The position numbers and the translations under genes were made by a program. DNA of 14,573 bases from Patescibacteria group bacterium UBA6899 (GTDB lineage Bacteria; Patescibacteriota; Minisyncoccia; Phycocordibacterales; UBA6899): positions 1 through 14,573 of the forward strand of contig DKBN01000001.1 in assembly GCA_002451235.1 (NCBI GenBank). Direction: 5' to 3'. Under the pieces are notes generated by a model, which searched no databases, was not told the DNA's origin, and worked only from the letters and a program-made list of their open reading frames with translations. Below, one piece after another: positions 7,587 through 12,877 of the stretch. The number at the start of each line of letters is the position of its first letter. Within the stretch, counting starts at the first letter, position 1.

Positions 7587-7796
7587 ATGAAGAACAAGAA
7601 CACCAACCTGACCCAATCGCTTAAGCAGCTGCGCTCCATCCTGGAGTGGTTCGATTCGAAAGAAGAGGTCGACATCGAGGAAGGATTGAAGAAGGTCAAA
7701 GAAGCGGCGATCATCATCAGGGAAAGCAAGGAACGTTTGCGCGAGATCGAGAACGAATTCGAAGAGATCAAAAAAGGGATGGCGCATGAGGACTAG
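7587..7796 (+). CDS. xseB: Exodeoxyribonuclease VII small subunit
   Basis: This 69-residue, highly charged, all-helical protein matches the size and pattern of XseB, the small subunit that wraps around the XseA C-terminal helices. Two helices are predictable: one around TQSLKQLRSILEWF (residues 9-22) and a longer one from about 27 to 65 with heptad-like Ile/Leu/Val spacing. The segment DIEEGLKKVKEA corresponds to the family's conserved sLeeal.~yeeG region, in a diverged form. The start follows the xseA stop by three bases, with no independent ribosome site, so translation is probably coupled. Its last 11 bases overlap the DUF2207 start. Confidence 0.85.
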   Translation: MKNKNTNLTQSLKQLRSILEWFDSKEEVDIEEGLKKVKEAAIIIRESKERLREIENEFEEIKKGMAHED

Positions 7797-9510
7797 CGTT
7801 CTCCCGTTCGCGTTCGCGTTTGCCCTGCTCACTCCGATGATCGGGCATGCGCAGGAGCGCATCAAGGACTATACCGTCCATGCCGAGCTTCGAAAGGATG
7901 GCATCGCGACCCTCCAAGAAGAGATCCTCTATGATTACGGGACACGGAGTCGCCATGGCATTTACCGCGATATCCCACTTCAGTTCACTCCCCCGGGAGC
8001 AAAACAGGGGCAGAACATCGCGATCACGAACCTTTCGGTCAAGAATGAGACAGGACAGGAATACGAATTCACGACGTCGGGAGGAGGAAATTACATCGGG
8101 ATCAAGATTGGAAGCCCAAATGTCTGGGTGACGGGAGAACGACTGTATGTCATCAAATACGACGTTTTGGGCGCGACCTACCATTCTTCTGAGGGAAGCG
8201 AGTTCTACTGGAATGCCGTAGGAACGAGTTGGCCCGTCCCGATCGACCGCGTGCGTCTTGAGGTCGCGCTCCCGAGAACGTTGCCGAAAGATATCGTGAA
8301 GTACGCCTGTTATAGCGGCGGATATGGATCGACCGTACCCTGTGAAGAGGGCACGGGAGATGGTGTCGTCGCTGGGTCGATCATCAGCTTAAGATTCCTC
8401 GCGAAAGATCTCCTTCCGAATACGGGGATGACCTTCTCTGTCGCATTGCCCGAAACCGAGATGATGGTCTCTATTGCGCCGAAACAAGTGCGCTTCGTCC
8501 CCTGGTGGAAGAATATCGAGATCGGGTTCAGTATTCTGCTGCCGATCGCAGTTCTTGGGCTCATGCTCTATACCTGGTTCAAAAAAGGGAAGGACCCCGA
8601 AGGACTCGGAGTGGTTACCGCTGAGTATGAACCGCCGGAAGGATTGGATCCTATCCAGATGTCCTTTCTTATATCTCTGCAAGCATCAGATGAAAGCATC
8701 ACTGCGGAGATCATTTCTTTGGCCCAGCGCGGATATCTTAATATAAAGCTCATAGAGAAAGACGGTATCTTGGGAATCGGGAAACATCAAGAGATCGAGA
8801 TCACCTATCTTCGCGATGATCTGAGCACTCTGAAGGGGTTCGAGTGGAAGATCCTGGAAGCGATGTTCCCATCCGCAAAAGCTGGGGTGGTCGCGACGCA
8901 AGCAGACCTCAGTACGAAACTTCAGCGACTGCCCTCTCGATTAGTCGAGGATCTTTCAAGGGAAGTGGCGGAAAAGGGGTATTATGAAAAAGACCCATTG
9001 CATATACGAAATTCTTATGTCGTGGGCGGGATCGGGCTCGTCATACTTGCATTCTTCACTTCTCCATTGCCAGATATCGCACTTTCGATAGCCGCATGCG
9101 GGGCCATCGTCGCTATCGTCGGTTGGTTCCTTCCAAGAACCACCACGGAGGGCGCTATTCTGATCGATAGAGTAGAGGGGTTCCGAGAGTATCTTGAGAT
9201 CGCCGAGAAGGATCGCATCGCGTTTCATAGCGATCCTGCCAACGATCGCGCCATCTACGAGAAGCTTTTGCCGTATGCCATAGCGCTCAGATTGGGAAGC
9301 GCGTGGATCAAATGGTTCGATTCCTTTTATGCTGCTCCTAATACGGCGCCATCATGGATCACCTATACCGGAACTAGCCAGATCGCTCTCTCGTCCATGA
9401 TGGAGCATGTATCATCGAGTCTCTCAACGGCGATGACCGCAACCAGGGGAAGCGGGGGAGGCGGAGGAGGATTCTCCGGCGGTGGTGGTGGAGGAGGAGG
9501 AAGCTGGTGA
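7786..9510 (+). CDS. DUF2207 membrane protein with poly-glycine C-terminal tail
   Basis: This 574-residue protein follows the usual DUF2207 plan. It has a signal peptide (about 1-22, probable cleavage after GHA), an extracytoplasmic beta-rich domain (about 25-235, starting IKDYTVHAEL and with the family-like SRHGIYRDIP), and a transmembrane helix at 246-265. A cytoplasmic domain of about 140 residues comes next, then two helices (about 412-428 and 431-449), a further soluble region and a tail of Gly with FSGGG and a final SW. The family's function is not established. The start overlaps the 3' end of xseB by 11 bases; an AAGGG about 8 bases upstream may act as ribosome site, and translation may be coupled. 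Co-location with exonuclease VII is more likely convenience of transcription than shared function. Confidence 0.88.
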   Translation: MRTSVLPFAFAFALLTPMIGHAQERIKDYTVHAELRKDGIATLQEEILYDYGTRSRHGIYRDIPLQFTPPGAKQGQNIAITNLSVKNETGQEYEFTTSGGGNYIGIKIGSPNVWVTGERLYVIKYDVLGATYHSSEGSEFYWNAVGTSWPVPIDRVRLEVALPRTLPKDIVKYACYSGGYGSTVPCEEGTGDGVVAGSIISLRFLAKDLLPNTGMTFSVALPETEMMVSIAPKQVRFVPWWKNIEIGFSILLPIAVLGLMLYTWFKKGKDPEGLGVVTAEYEPPEGLDPIQMSFLISLQASDESITAEIISLAQRGYLNIKLIEKDGILGIGKHQEIEITYLRDDLSTLKGFEWKILEAMFPSAKAGVVATQADLSTKLQRLPSRLVEDLSREVAEKGYYEKDPLHIRNSYVVGGIGLVILAFFTSPLPDIALSIAACGAIVAIVGWFLPRTTTEGAILIDRVEGFREYLEIAEKDRIAFHSDPANDRAIYEKLLPYAIALRLGSAWIKWFDSFYAAPNTAPSWITYTGTSQIALSSMMEHVSSSLSTAMTATRGSGGGGGGFSGGGGGGGGSW

Positions 9511-9573
9511 CGAGTTTACGAGAATTGTCGTAGGTGTTAGCCTTTGAATTAGGTTAATAATTTCGTCCACAGG

Positions 9574-9580
9574 AAAGGAG
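9574..9580 (+). promoter_or_regulatory. Strong Shine-Dalgarno site for the 89-residue gene
   Basis: AAAGGAG ends six bases before the ATG at 9587, which fixes that start. It is the clearest ribosome-binding site in the window; most other starts here have none. An AT-rich TTAATAATTT at 9554-9563 may contain the -10. Confidence 0.7.
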
Positions 9581-9586
9581 TGGCCC

Positions 9587-9856
9587 ATGCTATCCAGACT
9601 CAATAATTTTCTTCAACGCAAGAAACCGTTGTTCCGAATCGGAGATCAGGCACTTGCGAGATATAAGGAGGAGCATTCAAGTGGCCAAGATAAGGTACAG
9701 TTCATCATTAGAAGCATCCGATGGGTGAGACCGTACGGAGAGAGCTTGGCCCGTTGGGTATATGACGGAGCAGTAGTCATTTCAGTGGGTGAAAGAATGA
9801 TGACAATCACAAGAATTAGTTGTGTTTCTGAAGAAAGGATAATTTACGTGCAGTAA
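9587..9856 (+). CDS. Hypothetical 89-residue basic protein, possibly a small beta-barrel
   Basis: I do not recognise this protein. It is 89 residues, basic, with no membrane segment. After a short basic N-terminus (LNNFLQRKKP), residues about 16-89 look like a small beta-barrel: FRIGDQALARY, then VQFIIRSIRWV, then WVYDGAVVISVGE, and closing strands ending IIYVQ. The spacing of FxxGD, xIxxI and WVYDG resembles SH3-like barrels that bind nucleic acid or protein, but this is only a fold guess. The start is set by the strong Shine-Dalgarno site. The gene is followed within four bases by an intrinsic terminator, so it is probably monocistronic. Its strong ribosome site contrasts with the repair genes to its left, which could mean separate acquisition or simply a highly translated small protein. 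Confidence 0.7.
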   Translation: MLSRLNNFLQRKKPLFRIGDQALARYKEEHSSGQDKVQFIIRSIRWVRPYGESLARWVYDGAVVISVGERMMTITRISCVSEERIIYVQ

Positions 9857-9859
9857 TGC

Positions 9860-9903
9860 GTGCCGCCAAAATCATTGGTGGCACAAATTTTTGCTTTTTC
9901 TTT
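9860..9903 (+). terminator. Rho-independent terminator after the 89-residue gene
   Basis: GTGCCGCCA (9860-9868) pairs with TGGTGGCAC (9876-9884) as a nine-pair stem with one G-T pair and a 7-base loop. It is followed by AAATTTTTGCTTTTTC. It starts four bases after the TAA of the 89-residue gene and directly precedes the tRNA promoter. Confidence 0.85.
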
Positions 9904-9919
9904 CAAAAATCAGTACTAT
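9891..9919 (+). promoter_or_regulatory. Promoter of tRNA-Pro
   Basis: TTGCTT (9891-9896) and TACTAT (9914-9919) are 17 bases apart. The first tRNA base is 10 bases after the -10. The -35 is embedded in the T tract of the preceding terminator, a compact arrangement. Confidence 0.55.
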
Positions 9920-9929
9920 GCTCACACCA

Positions 9930-10002
9930 CGGGATGTGGTGTAACGGCTAACATTTGCGATTCGGGTTCGCAAGACTCCGGGTTCGAATCCCGGCATCCC
10001 GA
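9930..10002 (+). tRNA. tRNA-Pro, anticodon CGG
   Basis: A complete cloverleaf can be drawn. The acceptor is CGGGATG/CATCCCG, the D arm GTGT/ACAT with loop AACGGCTA, the anticodon arm TGCGA/TCGCA with loop TTCGGGT (anticodon CGG at 9963-9965). The variable region is AGACT, the T arm CCGGG/CCCGG with loop TTCGAAT, and the discriminator is A. C at position 1 paired to G72 with A73 fits bacterial tRNA-Pro. The 3' CCA is not encoded (CTAAAA follows), so a CCA-adding enzyme is needed. It reads codon CCG. Confidence 0.95.
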
Positions 10003-10024
10003 CTAAAAGTCAGCGAATCCAGAC

Positions 10025-10393
10025 TTACCCCTTGGTCGAACGTGTCTCTTCCTTTGCAAATTCAAAATGAAGCATGATGCGGCCGATCCGGATGAAACGG
10101 ATCAGACGCAATAGGCGCAACGCCTCCGTGACCGGGGTCGTGACGGGGATAGCCGCAAGAAGTTCCCACCAGTTCTTGCGGAAGAATTCCTTCCGACGTT
10201 CAGCGAAATATAAGCGTGCGAGGAATTCGACCAAGAATACGAGCGCGATGGAGATATCTATGCGGTCTATAAGCCCGATCGTTGAAGCGGAGAGGTTGTC
10301 GCTCAGTTCTACCGTTAGTAACGCACCGGAGAGTACGGAAAGAAAAGCCATCGCAAACTCCTCGATCGTGACCCATTTGTTTGAAACCCTCAT
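10025..10393 (-). CDS. Stand-alone voltage-sensor-like membrane protein (S1-S4, no pore)
   Basis: The 122-residue protein looks like the voltage-sensor domain of voltage-gated cation channels without the pore. S1 is about 12-30 and S2 about 46-64, with the typical F53..E56...R60 acidic/basic pattern. S3 is NWWELLAAIPV (74-84), with Glu where channels usually have Asp. S4 has arginines every third residue at 93, 96, 99, 102 and 105 (RLLRLIRFIRIGR). Only 17 residues follow S4, and the tRNA lies just beyond the stop, so S5, a pore loop and S6 are absent rather than cut by a nearby frameshift. Isolated voltage sensors are known as Hv1-type proton channels and as sensors in voltage-sensing phosphatases; which applies here cannot be told. 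It starts 18 bases after the carbonic-anhydrase-like gene and is probably in its transcript. A TATTTT just before the ATG could also give a separate start. Confidence 0.82.
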   Translation of the reverse strand: MRVSNKWVTIEEFAMAFLSVLSGALLTVELSDNLSASTIGLIDRIDISIALVFLVEFLARLYFAERRKEFFRKNWWELLAAIPVTTPVTEALRLLRLIRFIRIGRIMLHFEFAKEETRSTKG

Positions 10394-10411
10394 TTGAAAA
10401 TAAACTTGAGG

Positions 10412-10819
10412 TCAACTGATCTTTTCGGCGACCCACGTACCATTTTTTATTTGCGCCCAGATCGGTATCACCTCGGCGTCAAGTACCCCAAGCTCAGCGA
10501 GGATCTCGCGAACGATCTGTGCCCCGCGAAGCGATTCTATATGATGCTGATGCGGCTCTACTGGATTCCCCGCACATTCATCGTGACCCACGACCGTGAT
10601 GACGCGCGACCCATGGCCCTTGGTAGATATCTCGATCTTGCGCTTTACCCACGCTCGCTGTTCGGGTGTCATGTTGTTGATCCAAGCATCCATTCCTGGC
10701 TCAGTGATGGAATCGATGAATTCCACAGGATAGTGTTCTCGCATCCAGCCATGAACCGCAAAGAGAGAGCGGCCATCCATGCAGTTGATCGTTGTTCCGA
10801 ACGTTCCATGAGATGACAT
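10412..10819 (-). CDS. Beta-carbonic-anhydrase-like zinc protein
   Basis: With the start at 10819 this is a 135-residue protein carrying the beta-carbonic-anhydrase zinc signature. C13 and the D15-R17 dyad are in NCMDGR; H79 and C82 are in VVGHDECAGNP. Beta-carbonic anhydrases use Cys, His and Cys as zinc ligands and interconvert CO2 and bicarbonate. Canonical ones are about 190-220 residues, so this is a short, diverged member and enzyme activity is inferred, not shown. An in-frame ATG at 10888 was rejected because the added residues would overlap the terminator of the upstream gene, whereas the ATG at 10819 has a perfect TATAAT seven bases upstream. The voltage-sensor-like gene follows 18 bases after its TGA, which suggests a shared role in CO2, bicarbonate or proton balance (inference). 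Confidence 0.8.
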   Translation of the reverse strand: MSSHGTFGTTINCMDGRSLFAVHGWMREHYPVEFIDSITEPGMDAWINNMTPEQRAWVKRKIEISTKGHGSRVITVVGHDECAGNPVEPHQHHIESLRGAQIVREILAELGVLDAEVIPIWAQIKNGTWVAEKIS

Positions 10820-10826
10820 GCAAAAT

Positions 10827-10832
10827 ATTATA
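10827..10832 (-). promoter_or_regulatory. -10 box of the carbonic-anhydrase-like/voltage-sensor unit
   Basis: Read on the minus strand, a perfect TATAAT is followed by seven bases (ATTTTGC) and the ATG at 10819. There is no Shine-Dalgarno site, so the mRNA is probably leaderless. It lies immediately downstream of the terminator of the preceding minus-strand gene. The -35 region is not convincing. Confidence 0.6.
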
Positions 10833-10837
10833 TGCGA

Positions 10838-10873
10838 ACAAAAGAAAAACGCCACCAGAGATGCGTGGTGGCG
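10838..10873 (-). terminator. Rho-independent terminator of the 234-residue minus-strand gene
   Basis: On the minus strand CGCCACCA and TGGTGGCG (10866-10873 and 10850-10857) form a perfect 8-base-pair stem with an 8-base loop, followed by GTTTTTCTTTTGTT-like T-rich sequence. It lies 16 bases past the stop of the 234-residue gene and separates it from the carbonic-anhydrase-like unit. Confidence 0.85.
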
Positions 10874-10888
10874 CGTTCGTAATCCCAT

Positions 10889-11593
10889 TTAAGCATTTAC
10901 GACTTGCTGTACTGTAGGAAGTGAAACTACTTTCAGGACGGGGAGTTGAGCGACTCGCTCGCTGTACTCTAGCCAATTGTCATATGTTTGGCGGAGTGGC
11001 GGATAAGAGCGAAGTAAGTCAACATAAGGTTCGAGCTTCAGCTGATCATGCGTGCACTCGACAGGTCCCCAGTCGATGAATTGTTCTATCGATACTTGCA
11101 GACCGCGAATCTGCTGCTTGATACGTACTTTTCCGCGAATCACGAGATCGACAGAGTTGGCGTAGGAAATATGGCGAGATTTCCCTCCTTTGCAAGGCCA
11201 ATGATGGATGTTTCTGTGTTGATTGACCACGAGACCGGCCTCCATGGCCCATTGAAGTACCTCAACAAGCTCCTTGATAAGTGCAGACCCCCAAAAGTCA
11301 GGATTATTCCTCTCAGAAAACCCGGCTGAGAGAGGTGAATCGAGTGCAAAACGCATCGCTTCACCATTCCCCTTGAACTCGTGATAGAACATTTCGTCAC
11401 CACCCTGGGCTTTACAAATGGAGCTGACTTTTTCTCCAATATGTGTACGAAATCCATCTGAGCACATGGAGCAAGTAACTTGCCCTCTTGCTTTTGTAAG
11501 GTTGAAGGGGATACAGACTTTTGCTTCTCGAAAAAGCTCGTACATCGGACGATCATCGGGGTGAGCGTATAACCGCATTTTATGTAGCAACAT
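10889..11593 (-). CDS. Uncharacterised 234-residue protein with beta-carbonic-anhydrase-like Cys/His motifs
   Basis: I cannot name this family. The sequence shows C41-x-x-C44-S-D46-G-F-R49, then GGDEMFYHEFKGNG (64-77), then a helix leading into a strand and H131-W-P-C134-KGG. This order parallels beta-carbonic anhydrases: CxDxR, a GD-F-V-x-N-A-G-like segment, then HxxCG. Here the Arg is one residue further on (CxDxxR) and the Gly after HxxC is displaced. A zinc site made by C44, H131 and C134 is therefore likely, but catalysis is uncertain. The C-terminal 95 residues (with DWGPVECTHDQL and SYPPLRQTY) match nothing I know. There is no signal peptide or membrane helix. AAAGG eight bases before the ATG is a usable ribosome site. 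It has its own promoter and a strong terminator, so it is monocistronic, although its gene neighbour carries related motifs. Confidence 0.75.
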   Translation of the reverse strand: MLLHKMRLYAHPDDRPMYELFREAKVCIPFNLTKARGQVTCSMCSDGFRTHIGEKVSSICKAQGGDEMFYHEFKGNGEAMRFALDSPLSAGFSERNNPDFWGSALIKELVEVLQWAMEAGLVVNQHRNIHHWPCKGGKSRHISYANSVDLVIRGKVRIKQQIRGLQVSIEQFIDWGPVECTHDQLKLEPYVDLLRSYPPLRQTYDNWLEYSERVAQLPVLKVVSLPTVQQVVNA

Positions 11594-11642
11594 CTTGTTG
11601 GCCTTTCTTTAGACGTCGGTTGGAAAGAACTTTGAAGTTCAG

Positions 11643-11671
11643 ATTTTGCTCCTAAAAAACACAACAGTCAA
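11643..11671 (-). promoter_or_regulatory. Promoter of the 234-residue minus-strand gene
   Basis: On the minus strand TTGACT (11666-11671) and CAAAAT (11643-11648) are separated by 17 bases. Transcription would start near 11636, giving a leader of roughly 43 bases that carries the AAAGG ribosome site at 11602-11606. Confidence 0.45.
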
Positions 11672-11686
11672 GCCCGAGTAGTAGAA

Positions 11687-11795
11687 CTTATCAACATACG
11701 AAGTTTTTGGATAATATAAACGACTCATCCTGGGCCTTCACCCAACGATAAATTTCCCACAGTTCACTACAGAGCAAGCCCCTTATCAACATTCG
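11687..11795. repeat. DnaA-box-like cluster, including a 95-base-spaced direct repeat
   Basis: TTATCAACA occurs at 11688-11696 and 11783-11791 inside a longer direct repeat (CTTATCAACATnCG at 11687-11700 and 11782-11795). A minus-strand TTATCCAAA lies at 11706-11714. Each differs from the classical DnaA box TTATCCACA at one position. TTTCCCACA at 11753-11761 differs at two. All fall in an AT-rich intergenic region between divergent genes. This 266-base region (11594-11859) holds no credible gene. Origin or DnaA-regulatory function is only a possibility. Confidence 0.35.
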
Positions 11796-11810
11796 CAAAA
11801 CGGAGATCCG

Positions 11811-11819
11811 TGCTAGAGT
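11811..11819 (+). promoter_or_regulatory. Candidate extended -10 promoter for the ATP synthase operon
   Basis: TGcTAGAGT is an extended -10 element. It predicts a transcript starting near 11826-11827, directly at the base of the leader hairpin and about 33 bases before atpB. No good -35 is seen. A second candidate further upstream, TTATCA (11688-11693) with TAATAT (11712-11717) 18 bases later, would give a much longer leader. Confidence 0.4.
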
Positions 11820-11827
11820 ATGGGCGA

Positions 11828-11847
11828 CCTTGGGGTAAGCCCCAGGG
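11828..11847 (+). other. Stem-loop in the atpB leader
   Basis: CCTTGGGG (11828-11835) pairs with CCCCAGGG (11840-11847), giving eight pairs including one G-T, closed by a TAAG loop. No T run follows, so it is not a terminator. It ends 12 bases before the atpB start codon. If transcription begins at the extended -10 just upstream, the mRNA's 5' end is this hairpin. Confidence 0.6.
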
Positions 11848-11859
11848 CCAATTACGTTT

Positions 11860-12600
11860 ATGGAACCTGGAATACATGTTTCTATGGCCCCTGAGGTACT
11901 TTTTGGTATTGGATCGCTCCCTGTTACCAACACGCTTCTTATGAGCTGGATTGCATGTGTGGCGCTTACCACATTTGCCTTTCTCCTACGCCGGAAGATC
12001 GCACTTGTCCCCGGAAAACTTCAAACAACAGCGGAGATCATTATTGGGGGTGTGCATGGATTCGTTTCAGACACACTCGAGAGTAGGGATCTTGCAAATA
12101 AATATTTTCCCTTGCTTGCCACGGCATTTCTATACATTCTTGTCGCAAATTGGATGGAATTTATCCCTGGAGTCGAAAGTATCATCATGAGAGAGGGGGA
12201 GCATGCGGCGCCACTTCTCAGAAGCATGAACAGTGATCTCAACATGACACTCGCACTTTCTGTTATTGTTTTTCTCTTGATCGAGATCTCCGGCATCGTC
12301 ACGTTCGGATTCTTCCGCTATTTCTCCCGCTTCCTCAACTTCCACTCAGCGATCGGATTCGTGGTCGGAATAATTGAATTTATTTCTGAATTCATTCGCT
12401 TGGTCTCGTTTTCGTTCCGTCTCTTCGGGAACATCTTTGCTGGATCCGTACTGATTATGGTGATTATCCATTTTGCCCCATATGTTGTCCCTGTCCCATT
12501 CATGGCGTTCGAGTTATTTGTCGGCTTTATGCAGGCTGCAATTTTTTCAATGCTGACCCTGTTCTTCTTAAAGCTGGCGATCACCGAACAGGCACATTAA
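11860..12600 (+). CDS. atpB: ATP synthase F0 subunit a
   Basis: This 246-residue membrane protein forms the stator half-channels that carry protons to and from the c-ring. Recognisable parts are the N-terminal LPVTNTLLMSW helix, PGKLQTTAE, ANWMEFIPG, and the essential arginine in FRLFGNIFAG (R187, equivalent to E. coli aR210). The last helix is FELFVGFMQAAIFSML with the conserved Glu and Gln. Five to six hydrophobic helices are visible and the length is normal for a bacterial subunit a. The start at 11860 is preceded by GTTT and no Shine-Dalgarno site. The upstream hairpin and promoter suggest that it opens the operon; no atpI is present in front. It is followed 39 bases later by atpE. Confidence 0.97.
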   Translation: MEPGIHVSMAPEVLFGIGSLPVTNTLLMSWIACVALTTFAFLLRRKIALVPGKLQTTAEIIIGGVHGFVSDTLESRDLANKYFPLLATAFLYILVANWMEFIPGVESIIMREGEHAAPLLRSMNSDLNMTLALSVIVFLLIEISGIVTFGFFRYFSRFLNFHSAIGFVVGIIEFISEFIRLVSFSFRLFGNIFAGSVLIMVIIHFAPYVVPVPFMAFELFVGFMQAAIFSMLTLFFLKLAITEQAH

Positions 12601-12616
12601 TAATCGTTGATTATTA
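12598..12616 (+). other. AT-rich hairpin at the atpB stop codon, atpB-atpE spacer
   Basis: TAATAATC (12598-12605, beginning with the atpB stop) pairs perfectly with GATTATTA (12609-12616) around a GTT loop. TTATTAG then repeats in tandem. The stem is all A-T apart from one pair and lacks a T tract, so termination is unlikely. It could set mRNA stability or ribosome entry for atpE, whose product is needed in many copies per complex. Confidence 0.5.
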
Positions 12617-12639
12617 GTTATTAGTCACAAATAAAGTTT

Positions 12640-12867
12640 ATGGATATTGAATCTGCGAGATTGCTCGGAATGGCATTCGCAACAGGAGTCGGAGTTTTTG
12701 GTCCAGGTATTGGCATGGGGATTCTTGTAAGCCGTGCCCTTGAGGGGATCGGGCGTAATCCGGAAGCGCAAGGGAAGATCATGACCACGATGTTCATCGG
12801 CGCGGCCATGACCGAGGCGCTTGCCATCTTGGCGCTCGTCTTCGCGCTCCTCATCCGCTTCGCGTAA
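12640..12867 (+). CDS. atpE: ATP synthase F0 subunit c
   Basis: This 75-residue helical hairpin forms the proton-driven rotor ring. The first helix has the glycine-rich GVGVFGPGIGMG (16-27), the polar loop is R39-N-P (conserved RQP/RNP site that contacts gamma and epsilon), and the second helix carries the ion-binding E59 in TEALAI. The Na+-type signature needs Gln in helix 1 and a Ser or Thr beside the carboxylate. Here Met26 and Ala60 occupy those positions, so proton coupling is the better reading. It lies second in the operon, with normal length and a start lacking any Shine-Dalgarno site (AATAAAGTTT precedes the ATG). The stop is 10 bases before atpF. Confidence 0.97.
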   Translation: MDIESARLLGMAFATGVGVFGPGIGMGILVSRALEGIGRNPEAQGKIMTTMFIGAAMTEALAILALVFALLIRFA

Positions 12868-12877
12868 TACTTCTTAT

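Noticed and set aside
9450..9507. GGN-rich low-complexity stretch as a DNA repeat element
   Set aside because: It encodes the poly-glycine tail typical of DUF2207 proteins in the coding frame, so no separate repeat is needed.
9930..10002. tRNA-Pro as an integration site for a mobile element carrying the minus-strand genes
   Set aside because: No second copy of the tRNA 3' end is visible in the window, and there is no integrase or recombinase gene.
10003..10024. Short GACT/AGTC inverted repeat between the tRNA and the voltage-sensor gene as a terminator
   Set aside because: The stem is only about five pairs with a long loop and a very short T run, too weak to call on either strand.
10394..10816. 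Plus-strand open frame of 140 codons opposite the carbonic-anhydrase-like gene
   Set aside because: It is antisense to a gene with clear zinc motifs and has no recognisable protein features or ribosome site of its own.
10820..10888. Upstream ATG giving a 158-residue carbonic-anhydrase-like protein with a hydrophobic N-terminus
   Set aside because: The extension overlaps the terminator hairpin and T tract of the upstream gene, while TATAAT lies seven bases before the ATG at 10819.
11140..11664. Minus-strand open frame of 174 codons in another frame of the 234-residue gene
   Set aside because: It overlaps the gene that has the coherent Cys/His motif order, ribosome site and terminator; its own translation looks random.
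11820..11894. 24-codon frame starting right after the candidate atp -10 element
   Set aside because: It lies across the leader hairpin and the atpB start, with an ATG adjacent to the -10 hexamer, too close to be transcribed as a start.
12821..12877. Extended atpF start inside atpE
   Set aside because: The 19 added residues are Ser/Arg-rich out-of-frame atpE sequence; the ATG at 12878 gives the normal subunit b N-terminus.
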